DNA from: Helichrysum umbraculigerum | Lineage: Eukaryota > Streptophyta > Magnoliopsida > Asterales > Asteraceae | Reading direction: 5' to 3' | Assembly (NCBI GenBank): GCA_949592205.1 | Contig: CATIUR010000001.1 | Location: forward strand, 42,115,001-42,179,000 | DNA length: 64,000 bases | Shown: positions 36,472-49,025 of the stretch, one piece after another | How the letters are laid out: every line of letters begins with the position of its first letter | Position numbering within the stretch: the first letter of the stretch is position 1 | Program-made: the position numbers and the translations under genes | The notes under the pieces: model-generated | Databases searched by the model: none | The model's input: only the letters and a program-made list of their open reading frames with translations | Told to the model about the DNA's origin: nothing

Positions 36472-38667
36472 GCAAAAGCTTAGAGTCGCGTCGGTAGGTG
36501 TTACTTGTTAGCATTCAATTCATTCATTAATGGTATGGTATTCATTCTCATTGTAGTATAAATATACATACACATTAGGTCACTTTTTCATCCAAACCCT
36601 AAATATGATCATCAATTAATTAAGTTCCCAATATGATCCTCATTCAAGTATCTAATGGTCAGAGACTGATCCTCTTTCATCTAATTTCTCAAATATCTAT
36701 CAAATTCACTTTTCGTGATCAGATCTATCAAAAAGAAATTAACAAATACTCAACTCTTCAACCGAGATTTCTCTGTTTAAAATTTTGGCATCCTTAGACG
36801 AATCTACTTGTTTCTTCAGAAGTGTGAGGTTTTCTTTCTCTTCTGGAACTCAAGAATGTTAGTAGATTCTCTATTGGTGTTGAAATCAAGAAGAAAAAGG
36901 AGACGTCGATCAAACGTATTGTATAAACACGTGTGATACTATCGGATACCCATTTTCTAATGGAATATGTCTGAAAGAGGTTCCAGATAATATCACACGG
37001 TTTTTCTTGTGATGGAAGATTGATGGGCGATTAATGTATCAGACTCACTAGTGGGTAAGATATGTTCGAGCATTTCTTCTGATCGAGTGACGATCCTCCT
37101 TGTGCATGCAGGATCGTAGCCTTCAGGGTTTTGGCCCAAAAGGCCGTAATTAATACGATCCCTTTATTTCCTCGGGTATTGTTCATTTGTTTGGACCATG
37201 CCAAGATGTTCATGGATCGGCCCAAAAGACAATATTTGAATGTTGAAGTTTTGGTATATAATGATTAATGAAGGCTGTTATATGAAAGTTTGGATCGGTT
37301 TTTAGTTATTTATTTAATTTTTTATAAAATAAAGTTAATAAAGGTCGACGATATTATCGATGATAGTTTATCCTAGCCTTTTCATCTTCACTCGTACCAT
37401 TATCATAATCATTCTCTTCTACAAAGCAGAAGGCGATGTACATGAGCTAATTAATTCATACGATTGAAAATTTAAACTACGAACACAAAAATAACATAGT
37501 ATATATTGATATGATGTATATGTTCAGTTGATGATAATTTACTCTAGCCTTTTCATCTTCACTGGTTCCATTATCATAAATCTCATCTTCAAGTTATTAC
37601 AAAGCAGAACGCGATGTTTGAGTCACAAATACACAATAGAGACATAACAAAACCTTGTATACGAACAATAAATCTCGTTGCAGTTTCTGCAGAAATCCGG
37701 TGCTGAAACTTGATCATCTTTATATATATAATTCCCATGTTCCAAATTCTTTTTTGTTTTGCTTCATCTTTATATATAATTCCCATGTAACAATTTGATT
37801 TAATATACTAACACCCCACACTGATACCTTAAAATTACATAACAACGTACGTATAGTACGTACAATATAATACTGTATGATTGAGTAACATTTAACCTAG
37901 GTAGCTTATATAATTATAACCACGTATTGTTACATACTCGATCTATTTTGATCTCCAATTGAAGAACTCGGACGAATAGCAAGATATACCTTGCAAGGAC
38001 TTCTGTGATGCAAAATTTCATTTGTTCGGCAAAAGATATGTTTTTGAAAGAATCAGAAAACTGCCAGGCTTTTTGCCAGAGTAATGGAAAATGTGAATAC
38101 GTTTTGAGAAAAGCATAATAGTGACCTTAAGGAATATTTTATTCCGTTCGTTGAGATTTGATTCGGCTATGATTGACGGACGAGTAAACGGAGAAATTGC
38201 GGTCGTGAATGAATATTGTTCTGAAAGAAGATCACCAAAACGTGAGAACTTCATATGGAACTGCTTCATTTTATTGTTTGGATGATGCTATTGTTACCAA
38301 TTTAGGTGATTGTGCCGGATGATTGTATGCAAAAGTGATTGCCAAAGCTAACGGAGTAATGGGTATTTATAATTGGGTATGCCGATACATATTCTCAATT
38401 TAAAAAAATAAACAGCAGTTGATATATTGATTATTAATTGATACATAGAATATAGAACAGTTGATCGATGAGTGTATTGCAAATGGGTGTTGACATATAC
38501 TGTACAACATAACTTTTGATGTTTACACCAAACTGTACAAACATTTAAGCACATAGTACAAGTACAGTATAGCAAAGTTTTGGTGGATGAAAAAACAAAA
38601 CCCATATTGTATATATCAATCCCCATTGCAAAAGTGACTGCCGAAGCCAATGGTTGATTACTGTTTA
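36371..38667. other. Intergenic region with old duplications
   Basis: (TA)n at 36428-36466. TATAAATATAC near 36557 followed by AAACCCTAAA near 36594 could be a promoter, but no coding frame follows. A block beginning CTAGCCTTTTCATCTTCACT is duplicated (about 37371-37438 and 37544-37615), and GCAAAAGTGAYTGCCRAAGC occurs at 38330 and 38628. The region ends with gttta, the E3 target site. Confidence 0.5.
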
Positions 38668-39850
38668 TGTGACAACTCTCCAAATTAGGTATTAATTAAC
38701 ATTTAAGCATGTGCATTCTTACGCTAATTTCCTGGTTAAGTTTTAACAAAACTTTTTGATGTGATGTAAGCCTAGCAAGCCCAGTACTTTAAAACATAAA
38801 GTATTACAAATTATGTGATTAATAATAATCGCGTACAAATATATCGAAACAAACCCGACAAAAATAAATAACAAAAGTTTGTGATACAAAAGTTCGTGAT
38901 ACAAAAGTTATTAATAACTCAATTATTAATTACGAATATTTATATATCTATAACAAATAGATAAAATGGTCTAAAAATACGTTTAATATAAAACGTATTA
39001 TAAACGAACATAAACAATTCTAAAACGTACATAAAAGGTCCAAATCTGAAAAGTGTTATTTTTCTAACACGTTGTAAAGTATTTAGAACATTACCTCAAA
39101 ATATGAAATCATAATTTAACTGAAATTTGGCGCTCATTTGGACGTGCGCAGTAAAATGTACAAAATTGTGCAACTATTTAAAATAATGATAACATCATTA
39201 TTCTGATTATAAATTACGAACCAGTAGAACACCTACAAAATAAAAATATAAAATGTTTATTTTTATATTGCTATAATTATACCTGTACTCGAAACTGATG
39301 TACCAAAAATGGCCACCAAACTTCAATTATTGAAGACCGGCTCCTGTATTTGAACCATACTCGTGCGATCATCTTGTTCCCTCTCATTTTCCTTCCTCCA
39401 GAAGATATCACACACACACACATATTATTACAATCTTCATTTCATCTTTTTATTCATCTGGATCAACAACAAGATCAGGAAGCAGAAGCATAACCACCAT
39501 CTTCATCATCATCATCAGCTCATCATTCTCACCATTTTCACTTTGTAAGAAAACTCTTTAATCTTTGATTTCGTTACTTAAAATCGTTATATAACTTGTC
39601 TAAACATCATAATCACCACATATAACACATAAAGGTGATGATTACTTGATTTATTCTTGAAATGAGTTTATAAAACCAAAATATCAAAACTAAAATCGAT
39701 ACATTAAAACTAGTTTAAATGGTGTAATAACTTATAAAAACGACCTATAAACTTGTTGTAAACATTTGTAGTTTATGTATTATGGATTGGAACCAAGCAA
39801 TCATATGTATATATGTTAACAGACACGAACAGGGGACTGAAAACGAGTTG

Positions 39851-40057
39851 GATCCGGCGGATCTCCTTAGGATCCGGCGGATCCTCTGCTGAAAACCAAA
39901 CGAATCCGGCGGATTCCCCTCATTTTGACCCGATCCAGCGGCTGGGTAAAAGGATCCGGCGGATCACCATATAAACTAGGTGCATAATATAAACTAGGTG
40001 CATAATGGTAAAACTAGGTGCATAACACATAAAAACTAGATAGAATCCGGCGGATTC
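39851..40057 (+). repeat. GATCCGGCGGATC dyad array in E3 LTR
   Basis: Six CCGGCGG-type copies with matching flanks: GATCCGGCGGATC, GGATCCGGCGGATCC, GAATCCGGCGGATTC and others. One copy (GATCCAGCGGCTGG) is CCGGCGG in the 3' LTR. Three copies of AAACTAGGTGCATAA lie inside the array. Copied at 50193-50400. Confidence 0.85.
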
Positions 40058-40804
40058 ACATACTGGGTCAACACCTAACTTTGACTTTTAAATCCGTTAA
40101 CGATTTCATTTATACGAGACATTACCGAGACATAATAAACGGGACAAACTATTGGATACAGACTTTGAACCAATTAAACTCGTACGAACGAATAACATAT
40201 ATATATAAATATATATATACGGGCTTTATAAATTATACGAATTGAATACGATTACACTATCGGGATATTTAAAACTTATTAAACAAACGTGACGATTTAA
40301 AAAACAAATGATATTTATTTTATAAACGGAATAAATATATTAATGAGTTTTATAACAAATAAAACTTGTAACCTTTTTAAATACGAAACGACGTATTACA
40401 ATATGTAAATATATACGAGGACACATGTTATATATAGACATAAACGACATTCGAATTATATTCGCGATTATACGCGTTCTTAAACAAATGAAAACTGATA
40501 TATATTTTGATATACGTAAACAATGTACTGATTAAATATATATACATACGACACTTAAGAATATATATTCACAAATATATATATACACAATGAATTTCAC
40601 GCTTAACAAAAGTATAACCTAATAATATACAACAAGTATATTACGTGAGTATACATATATATAGAACAAATATATGCACATACAATGATATTGGAAAAAC
40701 ATTCAAATCACATGTACTTATGTTAATACATTTATTGTATTTAGGTTAACAAACCTTGGGCAATTATCTGTTTGGCTGCTAGCTTTCATACCGAGCAAAT
40801 CACC

Positions 40805-41534
40805 GTGAGTTCACAGCCCCTACTTTGCAAATGTTTTATGCTTTTAAACATAGGGGTGTAAACATAGAAACTGCATGCTAAACACATACAGCAAATTATA
40901 TAAATGCTTTATTTGCTTTATACAACTGTTTGATATGAAATATTATTTCACAACTGTTTTGGGAATTAGATAACAAATCCTAGTACGGACCAGACTTGAG
41001 ATGTGTGCATGAAAGACCTTATGTCATGCAGACTATAACCATTAGCTAGGTGACTCTAGCCACTGAGTATACGAATAGTACTATTGCCGTGACGACCCTC
41101 CTGTGGATGGAGCGTATACTTAACTGTCCTTCAGGCAAGAAACATAAGTTTTGGTTGTGGTTTGGTTATAGGGTTAGGTCGCGTTACTTTAACCTGCGAG
41201 GTTTAGCTCACCTTTCAGGGGATTATAGTCTAAGCATTCCCACTTACTATTTAGGATGAACTTATCCTACAACTGTTTTATATCGGTATTCTTACTGGCT
41301 ATATTTATATGAAGGTAAACTACCAGATATACATTTTGGGTAACAACCCACATAAAACTATATTTTAGGGTAACTATCCCTACAATCTTATAAATTGCAA
41401 AACCTGCAAACATTTATTTATTGAATAACAATTCAATAATCTAAACATAAATGGTTTAACATACCTTACATTTACACAAAACCTGTGAATTCACTCAACC
41501 TATTTGTTGACGACTTTCTTTTTATGTTTTACAG
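40805..41534 (+). other. Candidate LTR intron, E3
   Basis: Donor ACC|GTGAGT (weaker exon side), acceptor TATGTTTTACAG|G. Same relative position as in the other families. Confidence 0.38.
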
Positions 41535-41949
41535 GAAATTAGCTACGTAAGTAAGAATCGCATGCATTCAGGATGGACAACCCTGGACTATTTAGGATGC
41601 CATATGAATTGGGACAGCTTTTGAGGATTTCCTCTGTATTACTGCAGACATTGCAGTTATACTCATGAAATCTTATCTTAACATATGTATTGTAAAACTT
41701 AAATGTTTTAAACTTTATTACTACTATACGACTTACATAGTCGTACTACTTTTGTAATAACTATTTTAAATTGGCATCCTTTATATATTATGTTCTGTAT
41801 GATCATATGCTCTGATACAGTGAATGCACAATCGTAACGTCAGCACCCCCGCTGTTAAACTGTTTACACAAGATGCTTCCGCTAATTATAAATTGCTTCC
41901 GCTAAACATTAAATAAACACAATTACCGATTTTGGGGGTGTGATAGACT

Positions 41950-41962
41950 TGGTATCAGAGCC
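41950..41962 (+). promoter_or_regulatory. E3 primer-binding site (tRNA-iMet)
   Basis: TGGTATCAGAGCC four bases after the LTR; GGTTAT follows after 3 nt. Confidence 0.9.
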
Positions 41963-42117
41963 ATTGGTTATAGCGAACTAGAAGTCTTTAGGTGACTGAA
42001 AACCTTAGAGACCTAGACTATAGCCTTGGCTAGAACATTCATGCATTCATACATATATACGTTTACATACATCTAACATACAAATGACATGTCACACACA
42101 ATTTCCCTTGTCACAGT

Positions 42118-42879
42118 ATGTCTAGTCAATCACTTTACCATGTTTATGCTTCGGATGAGGAGCCGACCGAGGCTACTTTTGAGGGTCCCGCGATCACTGT
42201 AGGGGATGAGTCATCTGTTCATTTGAGAGACATGTCAGATGACACTAGTGATGCTTACATTGCGCCACCACCGACAGCACATGAGGCTACCCCTACTACT
42301 ACAGGTATTCACCATCAGGCCGCTGAGACTTCTCGCAGGCCTGTGTCTAGGAGGACACCGAGGATGTGTGTTCGAGATCTTCCTACTGGTCCGTTAGCAC
42401 CGGCGGACGAGTCTGTTGAGTCTCCACGGAGAGCACCCAGGTTTGCTCACCTAGAGTGGATGACTCCTATGTTGAGGCACTGGAGGTCATTAGAGGGTTT
42501 TCCCTCCACATTTGAGACATGAGAGTCCTCACGACCCCCAGCACCACTGCCTACCACTGGAGAGCCGATAGAGCAGACTCTCCCTACATTAGTCGCTGTT
42601 ATGCATACATTGTTCTGTATTACTTCTAGCAGAGGTTCTCACCTTGGACAGGTACAGGATGAGGTCTCCCGTCTGTATGGGGACATGGCTGGTATGCATG
42701 AGCGTCACCACTTTCTGTTGAACCATGTGTTTACTGCCCAGGAGATAGCTGAGTCCGCACGTGTTCGTGTGAGGGCACTTGAGAGACGTGTTAGGATTGC
42801 AGGGCTTGTGGTTGGTGCTTGTGTGGTGATGGCTATGTTGAGGACAGCCGTGGGGTCATTTCTACCGTATTTCCGTTAG
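42118..42879 (+). pseudogene. Extra ORF 1 ahead of gag (unknown protein, one stop)
   Basis: ATG at 42118, 156 nt after the primer site. The frame runs 254 codons to a stop at 42877-42879 with a single in-frame TGA at 42520-42522. The N-terminal half is acidic and Ser/Thr/Pro-rich, so probably disordered. After the stop the frame continues with LYGDMAGMHERHHFLLNH, then an Arg-rich helical stretch (ARVRVRALERRVR) directly followed by a hydrophobic segment (GLVVGACVVMAML), which looks like a coiled coil plus membrane helix. I recognise no family. It is in sense orientation and upstream of gag, not in the env position downstream of pol. Codon structure is preserved on both sides of the stop, which suggests a once-functional product. 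Confidence 0.55.
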
Positions 42880-43251
42880 ACCTATGTAGGGCGGGTTGTG
42901 CCTACTTAGGATTATATATACTATGTATTAGACTTGGAACTTTGGTTTGACGGGTATAGACAGACCTGTCATGTTTTGTATATCATTTGGATCGACGGTG
43001 TGTAGACAGACCCGTCATGCTTTGATTAGTCTTTGGACCGATGGATATCTAGGATAGATCCATCCTGTTTTGTATAAAAACTTGTGAACTAACTATGATC
43101 AGTTATATGATATGGCATATGTGTTTGGCTTATTATTATGGTTTATGTTACTGTGCATTGTGATTTGGATTATGGATTGACAATAGAGACTACATAACTA
43201 TGGATATTGAAATATGTCTTTGTAACCTATAGATCTATTGAAACTGGAAAA

Positions 43252-43707
43252 ATGGCAGAACCTGTCATAAGTGAATAGTCATCAGATGAGGACATAACCA
43301 TCGACGAGCAGATACAATATGTATATGTCGATACCGAAACAATTCCGATAGTGGAACTTGTGGAAGAAGAAATTGAAAACCACCAATTCGGCATGGTCGA
43401 CATAGAGGAGTACGAAAGAGTATGAGATCAGGCTGAAAGATTGGATGGTCAATATTGGGAGCTTGTGTTCAAATGTAGGAATCGTGAGCTAGAATTGAGA
43501 ATCCTAAAGAGGCCTATGATTGTCCGAGTTAAGGATAAAATACGCTTCTGGAAGAAAGTGGCTAGTAATCGCAAGAAAAGAGTTAAGTCTTGGATCAAAC
43601 GTTTGTGCAAATGCTCAACTGAGAATGATCTGGGCTATTATCCGACTCTGCGATACAAAACTATGCTGGAAACACGCTACTTCTCTCCCAATCTGAATCA
43701 GGAGTAA
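43252..43707 (+). pseudogene. Extra ORF 2 ahead of gag (unknown protein, two stops)
   Basis: The frame begins MAEPVISE at 43252 and ends at 43705-43707, with in-frame stops at 43276-43278 (TAG) and 43423-43425 (TGA). The first part is acidic (SSDEDITIDEQ, VELVEEEIEN). The second is strongly basic and aromatic (LELRILKRPMIVRVKDKIRF, WKKVASNRKKRVKSWIKRL). An acidic-then-basic layout is unusual for a random frame. No family recognised. It lies between extra ORF 1 and gag and could be a second accessory protein or an exon of a spliced leader product. Confidence 0.45.
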
Positions 43708-44346
43708 AAGTGAAGAATCTACACTGCGACAGAGAACATAGCTAAATATAGCTTAATAATGAACTGATGAAGAACTGTCATAGGAATGTAACTATTTTGT
43801 TAAGATCTAGGTATAGTTAAGTTTAGTCTAATTAGTACTGTAGCAACTCATGTTGTATGGGAAACCACTATTGATGGATATAGAAGATATCATCAAGTTT
43901 TGTATGAAACGATGTAAGGATGTTTTAGTTAATGTATAATATAACTTAGGTTCGATTCGAAATTTCGTGCGAATTATATTCATTTCTATATATACATGTG
44001 ATAGAAAATTTACCGCGTGATAATTGTTTAAAACCATTTCCTGCAAACTTTGAAAACCTACTACGCCTTGAATTATTGAGTTTATCTTGAATTCCCTAAA
44101 ACATTGTTTGCGCTTGATCGATGATGAAAAGAAATATGTATTTGGCATTATATAATGACGCCTGGCCAACGTGATTATATTGTACAAAGTACATATGGGT
44201 GTTTCAAAGTCGTGCGACATTCAATGTGAAACCTTATTCTTTCAAATTCTCCATACTATTCATTTGATAGACAATGTGAAATCTTGTTCATCACATTCAT
44301 TATCTTGGCATTGACTTCTGCATTTTATTCATCGCAGAACTGAATC
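43708..44346 (+). mobile_element. E3 leader before gag
   Basis: Non-coding. Holds gacgcctggccaacgt (44157-44172), one base different from a motif in the interior of E2. A minus-strand ORF here (43828-44220) has no recognisable content. Confidence 0.55.
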
Positions 44347-46287
44347 ATGCCGCCAAAACGACGAATTACTAGGAACAGTCAGAAGACAAATGTACCCCCT
44401 ACACCTGAAACCATTCCACCCCCTAACACTGAGGAAACTACTGAGCAGATGATAGCTAGACGCATTGCTGAAGGTATTGCCGAGTATGAGGCAAGTCGAA
44501 ACCGTGAGAATGGGATTAATAACAGTGGATCGACCCCTGTTAATGCTGAGACTGTTGTGAATACTCGCCGAGGGTGTTCATATAAGACATTTCAGGCTTG
44601 TAAACCACCTCCTTTCTGTGGCACTGAAGGTGCTATTGGTATTATACACTGGATAGAAAAGATGGATTCTGTGTTGGACATCAGTGATTGTCTACCAGAC
44701 ACTGCGGTGAAATATGTCGCCTGCACACTGGCTGATAAAGCTTTGACTTGGTGAAACAGTCAAGTTCAGTCGATGGGACGACCAGCTGCTTATTCCATGA
44801 CATGGGAAACATTGAAGCATATGATGATGGAAGAATTCTGCCCCCGAAGTGAGATGCAGAAAATTGAGACTAAGCTGTGGAACATTGTTATGATTGGTGC
44901 TGATATCACTAGTTATACAACCAGGTTCCAAGAACTAGCTCGTCTTGTGCCACATATGGTAACACCTGAGTACAAGCGTATTGAACGCTATGTGTATGGA
45001 CTGGCACCACAGATCAGGAGTTTAGTTACGTCCTCCAAACCTGACACCTTCAGGAGCGCTGTTACCCTAGCGCAGAGTTTGACTGATGAAGCAGTTAGAA
45101 TGGGGACGCTGACACAGAAAACTGTGCCGGCCAAGGTTGAGCTGAGCAGTGCTGAAGCTGGTAGTTCTGGAGGTAAGAAGCGTAAATGGAATGACCGTCA
45201 GGGTCAATCCAACAAGAAAGGATCTGGAAATCCTAAGTCTTACGCTGCCACCATTGTGGAACCAAAGCCATACTTGGGTAACAAACCTAAGTGTGATAAG
45301 TGTAGCAAACACCATGAGGGTGAATGTTGGTTTTGCGACAGTTGTAAGGGATGGGGTCACAAAACCCAGAACTGTAAGGTTAACCCTACCCCTAAGGGAA
45401 ACACTGCTCGCCAAAACCAGGGTTGTTTTGAATGTGGCGACACGAGGCATTATCGAAACCGATGCCCTAGACTCAATAACCAAAACCGTAACGCCAACAA
45501 CGCTCGTAACCGCAACAATAATGGAAACAACCGTGGAAACAACAACAACCGAGCCAACAACAACAACAATCAGGCAAACAACAACATCGACCAACCAGCT
45601 CGTGGACGCGTGTTCATGTTAGGAGCACCAGAGGCACGTCAGGATCCTAACACGGTCACTGGTACGTTTCTAGTAAACAACCACTTTGCTTCTGTGTTAT
45701 TTGATTCAGGTGCTTATTTAAGCTTTGTGTCCACTGAGTTTAGACCACTATTAGAGATCGAATCCCTTAAGCTAGATAACAAATATACTGTAGAGCTAGC
45801 CGATGGTAAGTTGATTGAATCAGGAGAAATAGTACCAGGATGTTCCTTGACATTAGAAGGTCATTCTTTCAAGATAGACTTACTACCGGTAGAACTAGGG
45901 AGCTTCGACATAGTGGTTGGTATGGATTGGTTATCACTGAACCGCGCGGAAATCATCTGTCATGAGAAGATTGTACGGTTACCTTTACCGTCAGGAGAAA
46001 TATTGATGATTCAAGGAGAAAAGAGTAATCGTATGGTGAAAACGATTACATGCATGAAGGCAAATAAGTATCTACGAAAAGGGTACCAAGCATTTTTGGT
46101 ACATGTTGTGGATAAGAAACCCGAGGAGCGACGCATAGACGACGTGGCCGTAGTACGCGACTACCCAGGAGTATTTCCTGACGAGCTACCAGGGTTACCA
46201 CCTCCACGGCAGGTTGAATTTCATATCGACCTAGTGCCGGGAGCTGCACCGATTGCTCGTGCGCCTTACCGTCTAGCTCCATCCTAA
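44347..46287 (+). pseudogene. gag: E3 gag-protease segment of the polyprotein
   Basis: Starts MPPKRRITRN at 44347. The capsid-type domain includes RRGCSYKTFQACKPPPFCGT and WIEKMDSVLDI. An in-frame TGA at 44752-44754 breaks it after LADKALTW; the same frame then continues to 46287. Downstream: two CCHC-type knuckles (CDSCKGWGHKTQNC; CFECGDTRHYRNRC, about 45334-45465), an Asn-rich linker (about 45470-45590) and a pepsin-like protease with LFDSGAYLSFVS (catalytic Asp near 45703) and GSFDIVVGMDWL. A TAA at 46285-46287 closes the segment at the start of RT. Gag packages RNA and the protease cleaves the polyprotein. The residue after DSGA is Tyr where Thr or Ser is commonest. Confidence 0.9.
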
Positions 46288-48729
46288 ATGCAGAAACTGT
46301 CTGCACAGTTACAAGAACTGTTGGATTTAGGATTCATCCAACCGAGCTTTTCACCGTGGGGAGCTCCGGTTTTGTTCGTCAAAAAGAAGGATGGATCAAT
46401 GCGGATGTGTATCGATTATCGAGAACTGAACAAAGTGACGATTAAGAACCGATACCCATTACCACGCATCGATGATTTGTTTGACCAGCTGCAAGGGTCA
46501 AGTTACTACTCAAAGATCGACTTGAGATCGGGTTACCATCAACTGAAGGTACGGGATGAAGATATCCCTAAGACTGCGTTTAGGACTCGATATGGTCATT
46601 ACGAGTTCCTGGTTATGCCGTTTGGGCTAACAAATGCGCCAGCAGTGTTCATGGATCTAATGAATAGAGTATGTAAACCTTACTTGGATAAGTTCGTCAT
46701 AGTGTTCATTGACGATATTCTGATATACTCGCGAACTAAGGAAGACCATGAACAACATCTGAGGCTGATCCTTGAATTACTGGGGAAAGAGAAGCTTTAT
46801 GCAAAGTTCTCTAAATGCGAGTTTTGGATGAGTGAGGTCCATTTCCTTGGTCATGTGATTAATAACAAAGGAATTCATGTAAACCCATCCAAAATTGAGG
46901 CGATTAAGAATTGGGAAGCCCCAAAAACCCCAACTGAGATACAACAATTCCTTGGGCTAGCCGGTTACTACCGAAGATTCATTGAGAACTTCTCAAAGAT
47001 AGCTCAACCACTTACCGCCCTAACGCAAAAAGACAAGAAGTTTGATTGGGGCGAGAAGCAAGAGAATGCTTTTCAACTGCTGAAAGAGAAGCTGAGCACC
47101 GCACCTATCCTGTCATTACCAGAAGGAGTAGAAAACTTTGTTGTCTACTGTGATGTCTCACATCAAGGATTAGGTTGCGTGTTAATGCAAAACGACAAAG
47201 TCATTGCTTACGCGTCTCGTCAATTGAAGTTTCACGAGAAGAACTATACGACGCATGACTTAGAGCTAGGAGCAGTCGTTTTTGCCCTTAAGATTTGGAG
47301 ACACTACCTATACGGTACGAAGTGTACGATCTTTACTGATCACAAAAGTCTCCAACATATATTTGATCAGAAAGAACTCAACATGAGACAAAGACGTTGG
47401 GTTGAACTGTTGAATGATTACGACTGTGAAATCAAGTACCATCCAGGCAAAGCTAATGTAGTAGCGGATGCCTTGAGTCGTAAGGAACGAGTAAAACCTC
47501 GAAGAGTTCGAGCCTTAGGACTGACAATCCACTTGGATCTGATTTCCCAAATTCGTGACGCTCAACAAGCAGCTTTTACTCCAGAGCGTATGAAGGACGA
47601 ATCCCTCAAAGGGATGGAGAAGCAACTGGAGTCTAAGGAAAATGGAGTATTGTACTTCATGAATCGAATTTGGATTCCTTGTGTTGATGAGCTACGTAGC
47701 CTAGTTTTGGACAAAGCTCATAAGTCCAATTACTCGATACATCCGGGTGCAGATAAGATGTACCATGATCTGAAAGGATTTTATTGGTGGCCTGGCATGA
47801 AAAGAGACATTGCCACCTATGTTAGTAGATGTCTGACTTGTGCAAAAGTTAAGACTGAGTACCAAAAGCCGTCCGGGCTTTTGCAACAACCTGAGTTGCC
47901 CAAATGGAAATGGGAACACATCACGATGGATTTCATCACGAAGCTACCGAAAACATCATCTGGGATGGACTCCATATGGGTGATTGTCGACCGACTGACA
48001 AAATCATCTCACTTTCTAGCCATCAAAGAGACAGATAAGATGGAAAAGCTGGCCAGAATCTACATAAAAGAAGTTGTTTCTAGACATGGAGTGCCATTAT
48101 CCATCATCTCTGATAGAGATGCACGTTTCACCTCTCGCTTATGGCAAACACTGCAACAAGCATTGGGCACTAGACTTGACATGAGTACCGCCTACCATCC
48201 ACAAACCGATGGTCAAAGTGAGCGAACGATACAAACGCTCGAGGATTTGCTAAGAGCCTGCGTGATTGATTTTGGAGGAAATTGGGATGTTCATCTCCCT
48301 TTAGCCGAATTCTCGTACAACAATAGTTATCATACGAGCATACAAATGGCACCTTTCGAGGCGTTGTACGGACGCAAGTGCCGATCTCCACTCTGTTGGG
48401 CAGAGTTGGACGACAGACAGTTATCAGGTCCTGAGATAGTCCAAGAGACAACGGACAAGATATCTCAAGTGCTTAATCGATTGAAAACAGCACGAGACCG
48501 ACAAAAGAGTTATGCAGACAATAGACGGAAACCTTTGGAGTTTCAAGTAGGTGACAAAGTCCTACTCAAGGTATCTCCTTGGAAAGGAGTTGTACGATTT
48601 GGAAAACGTGGTAAACTGAACCCACGTTACATTGGACCTTTTGAGATCCTAGCAAGGATTGGTCCTGTAGCTTATAAACTTAAACTTCCGCAAGATCTTA
48701 GTAATATTCACGACACTTCACGTGAGTAA
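46288..48729 (+). pseudogene. pol: E3 reverse transcriptase, RNase H and integrase
   Basis: In frame with gag after the TAA. Residue numbers are from 46288. RT: KKKDGSMRMCIDYRELNK at 32-49, first catalytic Asp 78 (KIDLR), FIDDIL 140-145. RNase H: acidic residues at about 289, 326, 351 and 394 (CDVS, DLEL, TDHK, ADALS). Integrase: zinc-binding H478/H485 and C515/C518; core D548, D609 and E645 with 35 residues between the last two; GPF module near 783. These place it in Ty3/gypsy. The order RT-RH-IN followed by a chromodomain makes it a chromovirus. The frame ends early at 48729 because of a 2-nt length change near 48715-48722, just before the chromodomain. Catalytic residues all appear present; the breaks are the upstream stops and this shift. 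Confidence 0.93.
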
Positions 48730-48991
48730 TCTTAAGAAGTGTCTATCTGACGAAGCATTAATCATACCTCCTGACGAAATCTATATCGACGCAAAACTCA
48801 ACTTCGTGGAGGAACCGCTTGAAGTAATGGACACGAAAACGCAGAAGCTCCGAAACAGTCGGATCAAACTTGTCAAAATTCGATGGAACTCGAAAAGAGG
48901 CCCAGAGTTCACCTGGGAACGCGAGGATGAAATGCGCAAGAAGTACCCACACCTATTTGAACCCGTGACCACGACTCACGACACAAATTAA
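48722..48991 (+). pseudogene. E3 chromodomain tail of integrase, frame-shifted
   Basis: Frame +1 relative to pol, beginning GTG (not a start, a continuation). Carries the linker (SNLKKCLSDEALIIPPDEI) and a chromodomain-like C-terminus: VKIRWNSKRGPEFTWERED followed by MRKKYPHLF. In chromoviruses this domain directs integration to particular chromatin. It is separated from integrase by the frame change near 48720. The stop at 48989-48991 overlaps the conserved dyad. Confidence 0.85.
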
Positions 48992-49025
48992 ATCTCGGGA
49001 CGAGATTTCCCTAACGGGGGGAGAA
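48990..49025 (+). promoter_or_regulatory. E3 dyad and polypurine tract
   Basis: AAATCTCG-GGA-CGAGATTT (48990-49008), then AACGGGGGGAGAA before the 3' LTR. One arm base pair is changed on both sides relative to E1, E4 and E5, keeping the pairing. Confidence 0.85.

Larger units (their letters stand above)
38668..41945 (+). repeat. E3 5' LTR (3278 bp)
   Basis: Begins TGTGACAACTCTCC and ends GTGTGATA, where the other copy has GTGTGACA. CT/CA-rich leader 39363-39540 ending CACTTTGTAAGA; CCGGCGG dyad array 39851-40057; donor 40805; acceptor ending 41534. Confidence 0.93.

Noticed and set aside
36550..37300. Possible gene downstream of TATAAATATAC and AAACCCTAAA
   Set aside because: No open frame of useful length or recognised motif follows; a non-coding transcript cannot be excluded.
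38018..38269. 83-codon minus-strand ORF and its plus-strand complement
   Set aside because: The plus frame has stops, the minus frame has no domain, and the region is part of old duplicated DNA.
42700..42879. Envelope-like protein in E3 because of the membrane helix
   Set aside because: It lies upstream of gag, lacks a signal peptide and glycosylated ectodomain, and is not in the env position after pol.
45067..45622. Long antisense (175-codon) and +2-frame (157-codon) ORFs over E3 gag
   Set aside because: Shadows of the Asn-rich and knuckle-coding region in the real gag frame.
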